Assembly (NCBI GenBank): GCA_964565335.1 | Contig: CAZMEN010000021.1 | Coordinates: forward strand, 1 to 39,468 | DNA: 39,468 nucleotides | Reading direction: 5' to 3' | Source: Litorimonas sp964565335 | GTDB taxonomy: Bacteria; Pseudomonadota; Alphaproteobacteria; Caulobacterales; Maricaulaceae | Shown here: one piece after another, positions 25,835 through 34,716 of the stretch | How the letters are laid out: each line of letters opens with the position of its first letter | How positions within the stretch are numbered: the first letter of the stretch is position 1 | Translations under genes and position numbers: made by a program | The notes under the pieces: model-generated | Seen by the model: the letters and a program-made list of their open reading frames with translations, nothing else | Told to the model about the DNA's origin: nothing | The model's database searches: none

Positions 25835-26491
25835 CTATTGTTTTTGTTGTTCACGTTTTAAACGCTTAGTCAGGCCGTAATCCCACGTTTCATTTCCGTC
25901 ATCCAATTGGTCAAGATCATAAGAGACGGCTTCCAATTCCTCAATCGGTGTCAGCGTCAAATCAATAGGGTTTGGATAGAGCGACAGCATACCGCCTGAC
26001 ACGGCATCGACGGCGATCGCTGGGGATGTATAGATGATCGTTGTGGTACCCGCTAAATAAGCTGTGGTGCTGCTGCCAGCGAGCAGGAAACCTCCTGTCG
26101 TGGCGGCTTCAGTTACGCCCACACCTACTGCAAATGCTGTGGGCCCGCCAATACCGGCGGATTGTCCTGAAAGAACCGAGGCCGACCGTATTGGGATTTG
26201 TACGGTAGCAAAGCCCTCACTTTCAATAATTGCGACAAATTTAGATCGCCTTGGCAAAGTGATCTCACAAGGCGTCGGTGCGCAGCGGTAATATTCAGGC
26301 GCTAAGTCCGGATTAGCGGCACGTGCCTTCCGGCTCTCTTTCGTTTCCAATGTTGTCGAAACTTCTGCGCCCGGCGGGTTTGTGCTGATTTGAAAGGGCT
26401 CATTCACGCCGCGAACAACAGTCGCGCAAGAGGCCAGACCCAAAGACGCCAGAACAAGGGGCGCAAGAAAGAAATCCAGAAGGATTTTCAT
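25835..26491 (-). CDS. PEGA-like lipoprotein, second of a paralogous pair
   Basis: A 218-residue lipoprotein with lipobox LASC at about residue 21. The mature part begins ATVVRGVNEPFQISTNPPGAEV, a PEGA-like motif, followed by ESRKARAANPDL, RCAPTPCEI with two cysteines likely to form a disulfide, and a Gly/Ala-rich hydrophobic middle that could insert in a membrane. It ends in a charged Lys/Arg/Gln tail. It is clearly paralogous to the upstream gene and overlaps it by four bases (ATGA). An outer-membrane or envelope role is likely; the function is unknown. Confidence 0.82.
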   Translation of the reverse strand: MKILLDFFLAPLVLASLGLASCATVVRGVNEPFQISTNPPGAEVSTTLETKESRKARAANPDLAPEYYRCAPTPCEITLPRRSKFVAIIESEGFATVQIPIRSASVLSGQSAGIGGPTAFAVGVGVTEAATTGGFLLAGSSTTAYLAGTTTIIYTSPAIAVDAVSGGMLSLYPNPIDLTLTPIEELEAVSYDLDQLDDGNETWDYGLTKRLKREQQKQ

Positions 26492-27120
26492 GATCGTTTT
26501 CTCGCCGCTTCTTCAGCTAATTGACGGCGTTTCTCGCGAATTAATTTAACTTTTGGATGCGGTTCGAATTCAGTGCCTTCAGGCGGAAGGGTGATGGTTA
26601 TGGGGTTTGGTCTTAGGTTGTAGAGAGCCCCCGTGGAGGAATCGATAAGGACAGAAGCCCCTGCAACCGGCAAAGCCACTATGGCTGTCGCGCCCAGACC
26701 GGCTCCAACAGCACTAGCACTTGATGCGCCCAAGGCCGAGCCAATCGTTCCAACACCCAATCCCATAACAGCGCCTGTACTGACAGACCCTGCTAGATTG
26801 GCCTTCATGCTTTCTTTGTGGATTCCATTGTCGATACCAATCTCAACGGCCTCAAAGCCTTCCTTTGAGAGTGTCAAAATAAATTCAGATTTTCTCGGGA
26901 CTTTAAATTCGCAGGGCGTAGCGGGACAGCCATAGAATTGTGCGGGGAGGTCGCTAGACTTTTTCCGGGCTTTGAGGCTTTCTTTGGTTTCTTGATCTGT
27001 AGTGACAACGGCTCCGGGGGGAATAGTGGATATCGCCATTTTATCTTGCGTGCCTCGCACGACTGTAGCGCAAGCTGATGTTGATAAAGCTAACAGACAT
27101 AAGATAAAAATACGTAGCAT
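26488..27120 (-). CDS. PEGA-like lipoprotein, first of a paralogous pair
   Basis: A 210-residue lipoprotein; the start at 27120 gives a short basic N-terminus, a hydrophobic core and lipobox STSAC, with GAGAG upstream. The mature part repeats the plan of the next gene: ATVVRGTQDKMAISTIPPGAVV, KESLKARKKSSDL, GCPATPCEFKVPRKSEF, a Gly/Ala-rich stretch with glycine-zipper spacing (VMGLGVGTIGSALGASSAS) and a C-terminal LRPNPITITLPPEG. The glycine-rich stretch suggests membrane insertion or oligomer packing. It overlaps its paralogue by four bases. Function unknown. Confidence 0.82.
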   Translation of the reverse strand: MLRIFILCLLALSTSACATVVRGTQDKMAISTIPPGAVVTTDQETKESLKARKKSSDLPAQFYGCPATPCEFKVPRKSEFILTLSKEGFEAVEIGIDNGIHKESMKANLAGSVSTGAVMGLGVGTIGSALGASSASAVGAGLGATAIVALPVAGASVLIDSSTGALYNLRPNPITITLPPEGTEFEPHPKVKLIREKRRQLAEEAARKRS

Positions 27121-27345
27121 AATTCTCTCTCGGTTTTGTCGCTTATCGCAGCGTGACTTTCGAAGACAATTCACAAACGGTTACATTTTGCGGAACGCAG
27201 TAAGAGGTGACTCGCCGGTGCGTTGAAGGAGGCTTAGGCGTGATTTTTTCCGACCATAGTTTGGGTGCTTAGATATTAAAGAGTTCTTAGAAAGGTTTAA
27301 TGATAGAGCCTTCAATATTTACTCAAGGCGCGGCAGACCCACGGC

Positions 27346-28674
27346 TTAGATTTTCAAAACCTCACCGGCCAAATAAAGCGAACCACAAATCAAAACCCGG
27401 GGCGGAACAAGCGTCTCTTCAACTGTTTCACGCGAAAGGGCTTCGCCCAGATTTATCGCTTTTTGAACGGCCTCGCTTATGGACCGCGACACAAACCCCA
27501 GCATATTACGAGTCATGGCTAACTCCTTCAATGTTTCGGGGGCCAGCGATTCATGGTCAGGGATGCTGACGCCTATAACGGCACTTGCGAGACCTTCAAA
27601 TGCATCGAGAAAACCGCCAATATCTTTATTGGCTAATATCCCTGTAATCAGAATAAGTGGTCTTTCCGTGACTTGTTCTAGTTCTGCCATAGCATGAGCT
27701 ACAGCGCGAGCAGCGTGAGGGTTATGCCCTCCATCGAGCCATAATTCGGCGCCCGCTTCTTTCGCCATGTCGGCGTACACACCTTGTGTGAGGTTTTGCA
27801 GACGGGCAGGCCAAAACGCTTTCGACAAGCCTTCGGCTATGGCGTCATCGGACCACCCTTGATGACGAGCAACAGCGATCGCTAGACCGGCATTGGAAAT
27901 CTGGTGTTCACCGCGTAGTGCCGGGAGCGGGAAGTCGGCCAGAGCGTCATCACTTTCAAACACCAACCGCCCCTGTTGGCGATAGCTACGAAAATCCTCA
28001 TTCCAGAATGCCGCATTCGCACGATGTTTTAGGGCCGAGGCCTCTATCACACGGCGTGCAGGTTCTTGTTGTGGGCCGACAAAAACAGGAATGCCGTCTT
28101 TTATAATACCGGCTTTTTCTTTGGCAATTCCGGTCAATTCCCGACCTAAAAACTCCGCATGGTCAAGATCAACGGGCGTAATGGCGCAGCAAATTGGCAG
28201 TATAACATTGGTTGCATCAAATCGTCCTCCCAAACCGACTTCGATTAAGGCGAGGTCGGCGGGGTGTTCCGAAAACGCCAAGAAGGCCGCAGCGGTTGTC
28301 GCCTCAAAAAAAGAAAGCGGCGCGCCATCATTGGCGTCCCTAACGCGGGCCAAGACGTCGACCAGCATATCGTCGGAAATTTCTTTTCCGGTAACGACGA
28401 TGCGTTCACGGAAGTGAACGAGGTGAGGGGAGGTATAGACATGCACACGCAGTCCGGCAGCTTCGGCCATTGCTCTTATGAATGCGAGCGTTGACCCTTT
28501 ACCATTCGTCCCCGCGACATGTATGGCGGGCGGCATGTGACGTTCAGGGTTGCCTAATTTGTCCAAGACGGACTGAATGCGGCCTAATCCCAAATCGATT
28601 TTCTTCGGGTGTAAGGCCCTTAGCGTGGCAAGTGCTTGCTGGACCGTTTCGCTCTTATCTTGAGTGTCTGTCAT
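27346..28674 (-). CDS. folC: Bifunctional folylpolyglutamate / dihydrofolate synthase
   Basis: FolC adds glutamate to dihydropteroate and to tetrahydrofolate. The 442 residues show the ATP-binding loop GTNGKGST near residue 55, the following YTSPHLVHFRERI, the DHAEFLG motif and a C-terminal Mur-ligase-like domain with LDGGHNPHA. It follows accD by 28 bases on the same strand, the conserved accD-folC pair of alphaproteobacteria. In many relatives this pair follows trpA; here it is separated from the trp genes by over 22 kb. Confidence 0.96.
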   Translation of the reverse strand: MTDTQDKSETVQQALATLRALHPKKIDLGLGRIQSVLDKLGNPERHMPPAIHVAGTNGKGSTLAFIRAMAEAAGLRVHVYTSPHLVHFRERIVVTGKEISDDMLVDVLARVRDANDGAPLSFFEATTAAAFLAFSEHPADLALIEVGLGGRFDATNVILPICCAITPVDLDHAEFLGRELTGIAKEKAGIIKDGIPVFVGPQQEPARRVIEASALKHRANAAFWNEDFRSYRQQGRLVFESDDALADFPLPALRGEHQISNAGLAIAVARHQGWSDDAIAEGLSKAFWPARLQNLTQGVYADMAKEAGAELWLDGGHNPHAARAVAHAMAELEQVTERPLILITGILANKDIGGFLDAFEGLASAVIGVSIPDHESLAPETLKELAMTRNMLGFVSRSISEAVQKAINLGEALSRETVEETLVPPRVLICGSLYLAGEVLKI

Positions 28675-28702
28675 CCGGGTAAACGTCTTTGATTAACGCC
28701 GC

Positions 28703-29587
28703 TTAGACAGTTTCGGGAATCGAGGGCTTTGGAGTCTTGGCATTTGTTTTCATCAAAACAGATAAGAGGTTTGCCAGAGTTTTCGACATGTCCGCGCGAT
28801 GCACCACGCGGTCAATCATCCCTTTTTCCTGCAAATATTCTGCGCGTTGGAACCCTTCAGGTAATTTCTCCCGAATAGTGTCTTCAATGACGCGTGGGCC
28901 TGCAAAACAAATCAATGCGCCCGGTTCGGCTAAGTGGATATCACCCAACATTGCATAGCTGGCGGTTACGCCGCCTGTCGTCGGGTCACACAAAACCACA
29001 ATATAGGGCAGGCCGTTTTCTCTTAATTCTTGTACGGCGATTGTGGTGCGCGGCATTTGCATCAGCGATAATGCGCCTTCCTGCATACGTGCGCCGCCTG
29101 CTGCGGTGAAAACGACAAGTGGTAAATTATGTTCAACAGCATGTTGTGCGGCTTGGATTAAACCCTCGCCGGCTGCCATGCCGAGCGAGCCGCCCATAAA
29201 AGAAAAGTTCTGAACCAAAACGACGGTGCGGATACCATGGATATTTCCAACACCGATGCGCATGGCGTCATTATCACCTGTTTTGGCGCGGGCTTTTTTG
29301 AGGCGGTCCGTATATTTTTGATCATCCTTAAACTTCAAAGGGTCTTTGGCGACGTCTGGAACAGCCACGTCTTCATATTTACCCTCGTCAAAGGTGAAGC
29401 CCATCCGAAGGTCAGGCCCGATGCGCATGTGGTGACCTGCGGGCGTCACATAGAGGAGACCCGGTAAATCCGCAGTGAAAACCATCTCGGCAGACTTCGG
29501 GCATTTTGTCCAAAGATTGTCGGGTGTCTCTTTTTTAGAAAAGATAGATTTTACACCCGGAGGCGTGATTTTAGTGAGCCAGTTCAT
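28703..29587 (-). CDS. accD: Acetyl-CoA carboxylase carboxyltransferase beta subunit
   Basis: AccD with AccA transfers carboxyl from biotin to acetyl-CoA in the first step of fatty-acid synthesis. The 294 residues show the family N-terminus MNWLTK and NLWTKCP, the central GIRTVVLVQNFSFMGGS, TAAGGARMQEG, and DPTTGGVTASYAM. Of the four zinc-finger cysteines of the Escherichia coli enzyme only the first is kept; the others are Ser, Thr and Ala. As I recall, this is usual in alphaproteobacterial AccD, so it is not a sign of decay. folC follows after 28 bases. Confidence 0.95.
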   Translation of the reverse strand: MNWLTKITPPGVKSIFSKKETPDNLWTKCPKSAEMVFTADLPGLLYVTPAGHHMRIGPDLRMGFTFDEGKYEDVAVPDVAKDPLKFKDDQKYTDRLKKARAKTGDNDAMRIGVGNIHGIRTVVLVQNFSFMGGSLGMAAGEGLIQAAQHAVEHNLPLVVFTAAGGARMQEGALSLMQMPRTTIAVQELRENGLPYIVVLCDPTTGGVTASYAMLGDIHLAEPGALICFAGPRVIEDTIREKLPEGFQRAEYLQEKGMIDRVVHRADMSKTLANLLSVLMKTNAKTPKPSIPETV

Positions 29588-29692
29588 AAGGTGTTACTGC
29601 CTTGAAATCACCACTTTGACAACCCAGTGCGGGCAGTCTTTGCTCGACGGGATATTAGGTTCTCGACGCTAATTTGACAGGCTTTTACAGGT

Positions 29693-31228
29693 CTAATTGG
29701 CAGCTTTATCCCGAAGAACACCATCCATGAAACGGACGCCCCAGCCAGAATGCCCTTTTGGCGATGTGGGTGTGCCGCTGGTCAACCAATCGACACCGGC
29801 AATATCCAAATGCACCCAAGGCTGGTCTTCATCAATAAATGTTCCGATAACTGCGCCGCCAATACTCGCGCCGGGGCTCCCTGCCGTGCTCTTAATGTCG
29901 GCAATGTCAGATTTAATAGCTTTGTAATGGGACTTATTCAAAGGCAGAGGCCAAACAGGCTCGCCAACGGATTTGCCTATGACCATCATTTCTTCGGACA
30001 GGGCCCAATCGCGTGTAATAACGCCAGCATAATCTGTGCCCAAGGCGCGCCCGACAGAGCCGGTGAGCGTGGCAATATCAATCAATAAGCTTGGGTCATG
30101 TTTTTCCTGCACATAGGTTACCGCGTCTGAAAGGACGAGGCGGCCTTCGGCGTCGGTCGACATCACCTCAATCGTTTTCCCGCTCATGGTTTCTAAGACA
30201 TCGCCCGGGCGAATGGCTTTACCTGACGGCATATTTTCTGCCATGGACATAACGCCCACGACGTTCACTTTTTCACCGCGCTTGGCCGCTGCATAGACAG
30301 TGCCAGCGACGGCAGCCGCCCCTGACAGGTCTGATTTCATTAGCCATTGGCCTGAATTGGGCTTGATGCTGATACCGCCTGTGTCAAAGGTGATGCCTTT
30401 ACCAACCAAGGCGATTGGGGCAGCCCCGCTTGCGCCGCCTCTGTAATTTACAACGATAAGACGGGGGTCATGGACTGAACCTTGCCCTACACCAATCAAA
30501 GCGCCCATATTATTGCGCGCTAAATCGCGCAGATCGAGCACTTCAACACTTACATTAGGGACGCCTCTGAACATGTCGCTGACGCGTTGTGCAAACAGTT
30601 CAGGGTACATCGATTTTCCGGGTTCCGTCCCCATATCGCGGGCGAAAGATTGCCCTTTTACCAAATGCGCTAAATCATTATTATAAACACTGCTGGACTG
30701 GGCTGCGTCTTCGGCAATGAATGTGACCGTTCTGTCTTTATCCTCAAAATTAGTTTTATATTTTTTGAAAGTGTAAGACCCCATAGCGTAACCTGCCGCG
30801 AAGTTGGCGCTAACCGAGGCTGTCGGCGTGTTTATGCTTTCTGCGACGACCTCGATGGACAAATCATTGTCACTGGCTTTGGCGATATATCCGCCCAAAT
30901 CATGGAGCTTTGGGGCTGTGAGAATTTTATCGCCCATGCCCACGACAGTCAGAGACGTATAAGGCCGTAAACCATAAAAAGTGCGAGTCTCGCCGAACTT
31001 ACCCTTGAAATCCGCATTTTCAATCGCTTCGCTCAGGCGCCCACCGCTCAAGCTATCGATCTCTGCGGCCATGCCCGTCAAGACGCCGTCACTATCCACT
31101 AAAACCGTGACGTGTTTGCCCGAAGGTAAATTGGCGTTTTCAAACTGAAATGTTGTCTTAGCAGTAGCAAGACTGGGCGCGAGTGAGAGCGTTAAGGCGA
31201 TGGCTGTTGCGGAAAGATAAGACTTCAT
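29693..31228 (-). CDS. Leucyl aminopeptidase (M17) with an apparent signal peptide
   Basis: A 511-residue member of the M17 family. The two-metal site is seen in GKGITFDTGG (Lys and Asp), MKSDLSGAA (Asp) and STDAEGRL (Asp, Glu and catalytic Arg). The start at 31228 gives a classical secretion signal: MKSYL, a hydrophobic core and an AxA cleavage site at SLATA. Most M17 peptidases are cytosolic, so this one is probably a periplasmic or secreted aminopeptidase used for peptide scavenging. Upstream in-frame residues to 31291 are not signal-like. It lies 105 bases upstream of accD on the same strand and is probably its own unit. Confidence 0.92.
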   Translation of the reverse strand: MKSYLSATAIALTLSLAPSLATAKTTFQFENANLPSGKHVTVLVDSDGVLTGMAAEIDSLSGGRLSEAIENADFKGKFGETRTFYGLRPYTSLTVVGMGDKILTAPKLHDLGGYIAKASDNDLSIEVVAESINTPTASVSANFAAGYAMGSYTFKKYKTNFEDKDRTVTFIAEDAAQSSSVYNNDLAHLVKGQSFARDMGTEPGKSMYPELFAQRVSDMFRGVPNVSVEVLDLRDLARNNMGALIGVGQGSVHDPRLIVVNYRGGASGAAPIALVGKGITFDTGGISIKPNSGQWLMKSDLSGAAAVAGTVYAAAKRGEKVNVVGVMSMAENMPSGKAIRPGDVLETMSGKTIEVMSTDAEGRLVLSDAVTYVQEKHDPSLLIDIATLTGSVGRALGTDYAGVITRDWALSEEMMVIGKSVGEPVWPLPLNKSHYKAIKSDIADIKSTAGSPGASIGGAVIGTFIDEDQPWVHLDIAGVDWLTSGTPTSPKGHSGWGVRFMDGVLRDKAAN

Positions 31229-31384
31229 AAAATATCCTATTCTTGAAGGTTGGGGGAAAATTGATCTGTCGGGACCGTATGCACACTGCATTTTATAAAA
31301 AACCTAATATCAGATGCGTTATAGGAATAACATTATAAATCTATCTCTCATATCGCAATAAGCTATAAACGGTTTTTACGGTAT

Positions 31385-32422
31385 TTACTCTTTAAATCGC
31401 CATTCCAATGTTTGCCCGGCATGAAATGGGATGATGTCAGTGTCAGCAAGACTTAGTCTTTCTGGAACGGTGATAGGCTGTTTTTCCAAAACAATTTTGT
31501 CTTCATTCAAAGGAAGGTTATAAAATTGCGGACCGTTCTCAGAAGCAAAGCCTTCTAATTTATCGAGCGCGTTTTCTTCTTCGAAGGTTTTCGCATAGCT
31601 TTCCATAGCGTATGGCGCGTTGAAAATACCGGCACACCCACAGGCGCTTTCTTTTGCGCCGACGGCATGAGGCGCTGTATCTGTACCGAGGAAGAATTTG
31701 GGTGAGCCTGATATTGCGGCCTTGCGTAAGGCTAAGCGGTGGCTTTCACGTTTTGCGATGGGCAAGCAATAATTATGTGGGCGAATGCCGCCTTGGAAAA
31801 TGGCATTGCGATTAATCTCCAAATGATGAGGCGTAATCGTAGCGGCAATATTAGGGCCTTGGCTTTCTACGAAGTCAACAGCCTCTGACGTCGTGATATG
31901 CTCAAAGACAATTTTTAAATCAGGAAGATCCGCGACAACTTTGCCTAATACATCCTCAATGAAACGCGCCTCACGGTCAAAAATATCAACATCGCTATGG
32001 GTGACTTCGCCATGTACTAAAAGCGGCATGCCAACTTCGGTCATGCGCTCCAGAACTCCGTAAATTTTTTTGATATCCGTAACGCCCGCTGACGAATTCG
32101 TTGTGGCATTGGCGGGGTAAAGTTTGAAAGCTGTGAAGACGCCAGCATCTTTACCTTCGGAAATCACATCTGGACTCATGTCATCGGTCAGATAGCCCAC
32201 CATCAGAGGTTCAAAGTTTAGACTGTCATCCAAGGCCGCTAAAATTCGGTCTCGATAGGCTCGGCCCATGGCTACAGTTGTCACAGGCGGGGTAAGGTTA
32301 GGCATAATAATGGCGCGCCCAAATTGCCTCGCCGTATAATTCACCACATCTTTGAGCATTTGCCCATCCCGTAAATGTGCATGCCAATCATCAGGACGGC
32401 GTATAACGAGGCGATTACTCAT
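31385..32422 (-). CDS. pyrC: Dihydroorotase, class II
   Basis: PyrC closes carbamoyl-aspartate to dihydroorotate in pyrimidine synthesis. The 345 residues show the first zinc ligands in DWHAHLRDG, the carboxylated lysine in FKLYPANATTNS, a histidine ligand in LLVHGEV, another in FEHITTS and the catalytic aspartate in FLGTDTAPH. This is the short Escherichia coli-like class. It is on the minus strand with 156 bases to the aminopeptidase gene and 71 bases from the HslJ-like lipoprotein gene. Confidence 0.96.
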   Translation of the reverse strand: MSNRLVIRRPDDWHAHLRDGQMLKDVVNYTARQFGRAIIMPNLTPPVTTVAMGRAYRDRILAALDDSLNFEPLMVGYLTDDMSPDVISEGKDAGVFTAFKLYPANATTNSSAGVTDIKKIYGVLERMTEVGMPLLVHGEVTHSDVDIFDREARFIEDVLGKVVADLPDLKIVFEHITTSEAVDFVESQGPNIAATITPHHLEINRNAIFQGGIRPHNYCLPIAKRESHRLALRKAAISGSPKFFLGTDTAPHAVGAKESACGCAGIFNAPYAMESYAKTFEEENALDKLEGFASENGPQFYNLPLNEDKIVLEKQPITVPERLSLADTDIIPFHAGQTLEWRFKE

Positions 32423-32493
32423 GAGAATCCTTTGTGTGAGTCTACTCGGGCCCTAACATCTGACGTTGAAGAGGGACAAGGTGTCAAATTGCA

Positions 32494-32946
32494 CTAATCC
32501 CAATCCCGTCTTTGCAAACGCAAGATTGTGTTTCCATCGTCATCCATGAAAACTATCGCCAAGTGAGAGGCTTCAAACCAGCGGGCGGATTGGATGGACT
32601 TTAGAAACAGTGTCTCCGCCTGCATGAGACCGCCTGGGCAAGCTTTCTTGGTCGAAGCCAAGGGGCCGAATGTCAGCTTTGCGCCCTCTTGGGTATAAGA
32701 GCCGAAGAAATTGTTACAGCCGCCATTGCCAAAGACTTCGCTCTCAGTTTTAAAGGCGATGAATTGCTCTGTATCGGGTAAACCCCACTCAGACCCCGCA
32801 AGTGTCGTGAGCGGACGGGTCTTACTCATATCTGTCACCACTTTTGCACATCCGACCAGAGCGACGGCGCCTATCGCAAGCGGTACAACAGGAAGCATGC
32901 GAGCAACGCGGAGGGCCGTGACAGCGGTTTTAATTGAAATAGCCAT
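32494..32946 (-). CDS. META/HslJ domain lipoprotein
   Basis: A 150-residue protein with a long hydrophobic N-terminus ending in lipobox LVGC. The mature part is one META (HslJ-like) domain, about residues 48-148: a Gly-Ser-Glu-Trp start, the FGNGGCNNFFGSY motif, FGPLASTKKACPGG and a final MDDDGNTILRLQR strand. HslJ proteins are heat-inducible envelope proteins linked to novobiocin resistance; the biochemical role is unknown. The start at 32946 is chosen for the basic N-region; a start at 32898 would leave no positive charge. It follows the TIGR02301-type gene by 22 bases. Confidence 0.85.
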   Translation of the reverse strand: MAISIKTAVTALRVARMLPVVPLAIGAVALVGCAKVVTDMSKTRPLTTLAGSEWGLPDTEQFIAFKTESEVFGNGGCNNFFGSYTQEGAKLTFGPLASTKKACPGGLMQAETLFLKSIQSARWFEASHLAIVFMDDDGNTILRLQRRDWD

Positions 32947-32968
32947 GGCTGTGGTCTTTCTAGCAGGG

Positions 32969-33451
32969 TTAAAAGTCGCGATACGGGTCAGCCAGCATAG
33001 AGGAGATATGGCGGCCATTTTCTGCCAAAGCGGCCACGTCCACGCTCACGCTTTTATTGCATTCTGTGTGCCGTGTTTTCTCTTGATAGTATCCGGCATT
33101 GAATGCGCGGACTAAACGGCTCTTGTTCTCGGTGCTGCTCTTGCTCTCAATATTCATCATCTTTCGCGCATAGTCGCGCCATTTTTGATCTTCATCGCCG
33201 AAGCAAAGCGTACGCAGGTAATGAAGCTGACCGAGGTTTTTAGACAAAGCTTCGACCAATGATGTCATTTCCATCATATCCGTTTCAACGCGGATTTCAG
33301 CTTCTTCCCGCGCTTTTAGGGCGGCTTCGCGTTTTTCTTCTTCAGTCAAAACCTTCGTGGCTTCGGCGTCCTGAGCGTTTGCTGATCCGTGCAATGCCAT
33401 AGAGCTGAAGAGCAGTCCGATAGCGAGAGATATGCCGATACGTTTTAACAC
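32969..33451 (-). CDS. TIGR02301 family periplasmic protein
   Basis: A 160-residue protein with a cleavable signal peptide (basic MLKR, hydrophobic core, cleavage after SANA) and a highly charged first mature region that may form a coiled coil. The C-terminal part matches the alphaproteobacterial TIGR02301 pattern: LHYLRTLCFG with a WRDYARKMM segment, RLVRAFNAGYYQE and a second cysteine in RHTECNKS. The two cysteines probably pair. GTG start at 33451. The function is unknown. It is grouped with a NUDIX hydrolase and an HslJ-like lipoprotein. Confidence 0.85.
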   Translation of the reverse strand: MLKRIGISLAIGLLFSSMALHGSANAQDAEATKVLTEEEKREAALKAREEAEIRVETDMMEMTSLVEALSKNLGQLHYLRTLCFGDEDQKWRDYARKMMNIESKSSTENKSRLVRAFNAGYYQEKTRHTECNKSVSVDVAALAENGRHISSMLADPYRDF

Positions 33452-33487
33452 GGGCTAACAATAACGGGGAATCGCAAGCCTGCCCAT

Positions 33488-33539
33488 GTATTTATTCAGT
33501 GTATTTATTCAGTGTATTTATTCAGTGTATTTATTCAGT
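33488..33539. repeat. Perfect 13-bp tandem repeat, four copies
   Basis: GTATTTATTCAGT is repeated four times without change at 33488-33500, 33501-33513, 33514-33526 and 33527-33539. The last copy overlaps the stop codon of the NUDIX gene (33535-33537). Because 13 is not a multiple of three and each unit supplies stop codons, changes in copy number would leave the NUDIX product intact. It may be a slippage-prone spacer. Confidence 0.95.
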
Positions 33540-33984
33540 TTTTATTTTGGGTTTCGTTTAGCTCTGCCAGAGCGGCTCTTGCTGTTTCAATGACTTCTCT
33601 GGTTTTTGGCCACATGCCGAGGCCATCCAAATTTTCTGGCGGCGTGAAACGCGCAGCGGCGGCGTCATCTCCTGCTACAGCTTCGTTTTTCTGCCACGTC
33701 GCGACATAGTCGTGCAGACGGTATTTGAAGCCTTCGAAATCTGCGAGAATAACCTCTACTTTCGGGCCAAGTTCGGCGATTACGCCTGTCTCTTCAGATA
33801 GCTCGCGCAAGGCAGCCTCTCTTTCGGATTCGCCAACCTCAATGCGGCCTCCGGGAATGGACCATTCTCCTTTTCGCGGAGCTGTCCCGCGTTGGATAAG
33901 CAGCACATCCTCACCGCGGAAACAAATTACGCCAACACAATCAATGTAATCGTCTTTGTCACTATTCACGGGTTTTTTATCCAT
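33535..33984 (-). CDS. NUDIX hydrolase (MutT-like)
   Basis: A 149-residue NUDIX protein. The box is complete: GGRIEVGESEREAALRELSE followed by ETGV, giving GX5EX7REUXEEXGU. Members hydrolyse nucleoside diphosphates linked to another moiety, such as oxidised nucleotides, ADP-ribose or NADH; the substrate cannot be told from sequence. It precedes the TIGR02301-type gene on the same strand, and its 3' end runs into the 13-bp tandem repeat. It is divergent from the SRAP gene with 39 bases between starts, so the two may share regulation. Confidence 0.92.
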   Translation of the reverse strand: MDKKPVNSDKDDYIDCVGVICFRGEDVLLIQRGTAPRKGEWSIPGGRIEVGESEREAALRELSEETGVIAELGPKVEVILADFEGFKYRLHDYVATWQKNEAVAGDDAAAARFTPPENLDGLGMWPKTREVIETARAALAELNETQNKN

Positions 33985-34023
33985 AGCATTTCAATTTCGT
34001 TCGTTTCGCTTTACACGAAGTCC

Positions 34024-34716
34024 ATGTGTGGACGCTATACATTAGCCGGAACTTTGGACGAAATTAGGGCCGCCTTTAAGGCAGAAGAAAGCCTTACGAC
34101 CAATATTACAGGGACAGATTGGTCATGGGTGCCCAATCACAATATCTCCCCAGGGTTTGTGGTGCCTGCTGTGGCGTTTGACGGAGAGAAACGCCGCAAG
34201 GTTGTGCCCATGCGCTGGGGCCTACATCCGCATTGGCGAAAGGAAATGCCAGAGGGGCGGCCTATGTTTAATGCGCGCTTGGAAACCGCCGCAGAGAAGG
34301 CCAGCTTCCGTACGCCTTTCCGTCGTCGCCGCGCGCTTATTCCGACGACAGGGTGGTATGAATGGGAGGGGGGCGAAAAACCTAAAACACCGAATTTCAT
34401 TCGCGAGTCTCATGATGATATGTTCGCCTTTGTCGGGCTATGGGATAAATGGCGAGTCGATGAAGGCATAGACCTTCTCTCTTGCACCATCTTAACAACG
34501 CCTGCTGTGGGGCGGATTAAAAATCTGCATCACCGCATGCCTGTGCGTCTGCCGATGGATAAATGGGATGACTGGCTCGACCCAGATTCCAATCCTGACC
34601 GCGTTTTGGAGCATATGCAAGGCGGCGCGGATCTCGAGTTCTGGGAAGTGGGTAAGACGGTGAATTCGGGACGCGCGACAGGGGAAGGTTTGATTAAGCC
34701 CGCGAATGTGGCTTAG
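34024..34716 (+). CDS. SRAP domain protein (YedK/HMCES family)
   Basis: A 230-residue SRAP protein that forms a stable crosslink with abasic sites in single-stranded DNA, protecting them from cleavage. The catalytic Cys2 is in MCGRYTL, and the start at 34024 is fixed by the need to expose that cysteine after Met removal. Other marks are NARLET, the ALIPTTGWYEW motif with the conserved glutamate, and the catalytic histidine in HHRMPV. Upstream residues to 33892 are in frame but would bury the cysteine. The last four bases overlap the convergent DUF1963 gene. Confidence 0.95.
   Translation: MCGRYTLAGTLDEIRAAFKAEESLTTNITGTDWSWVPNHNISPGFVVPAVAFDGEKRRKVVPMRWGLHPHWRKEMPEGRPMFNARLETAAEKASFRTPFRRRRALIPTTGWYEWEGGEKPKTPNFIRESHDDMFAFVGLWDKWRVDEGIDLLSCTILTTPAVGRIKNLHHRMPVRLPMDKWDDWLDPDSNPDRVLEHMQGGADLEFWEVGKTVNSGRATGEGLIKPANVA

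Noticed and set aside
28703..29587. accD as a decayed gene because three zinc-finger cysteines are absent
   Set aside because: The rest is intact, and loss of these cysteines is, to my knowledge, normal in alphaproteobacterial AccD.
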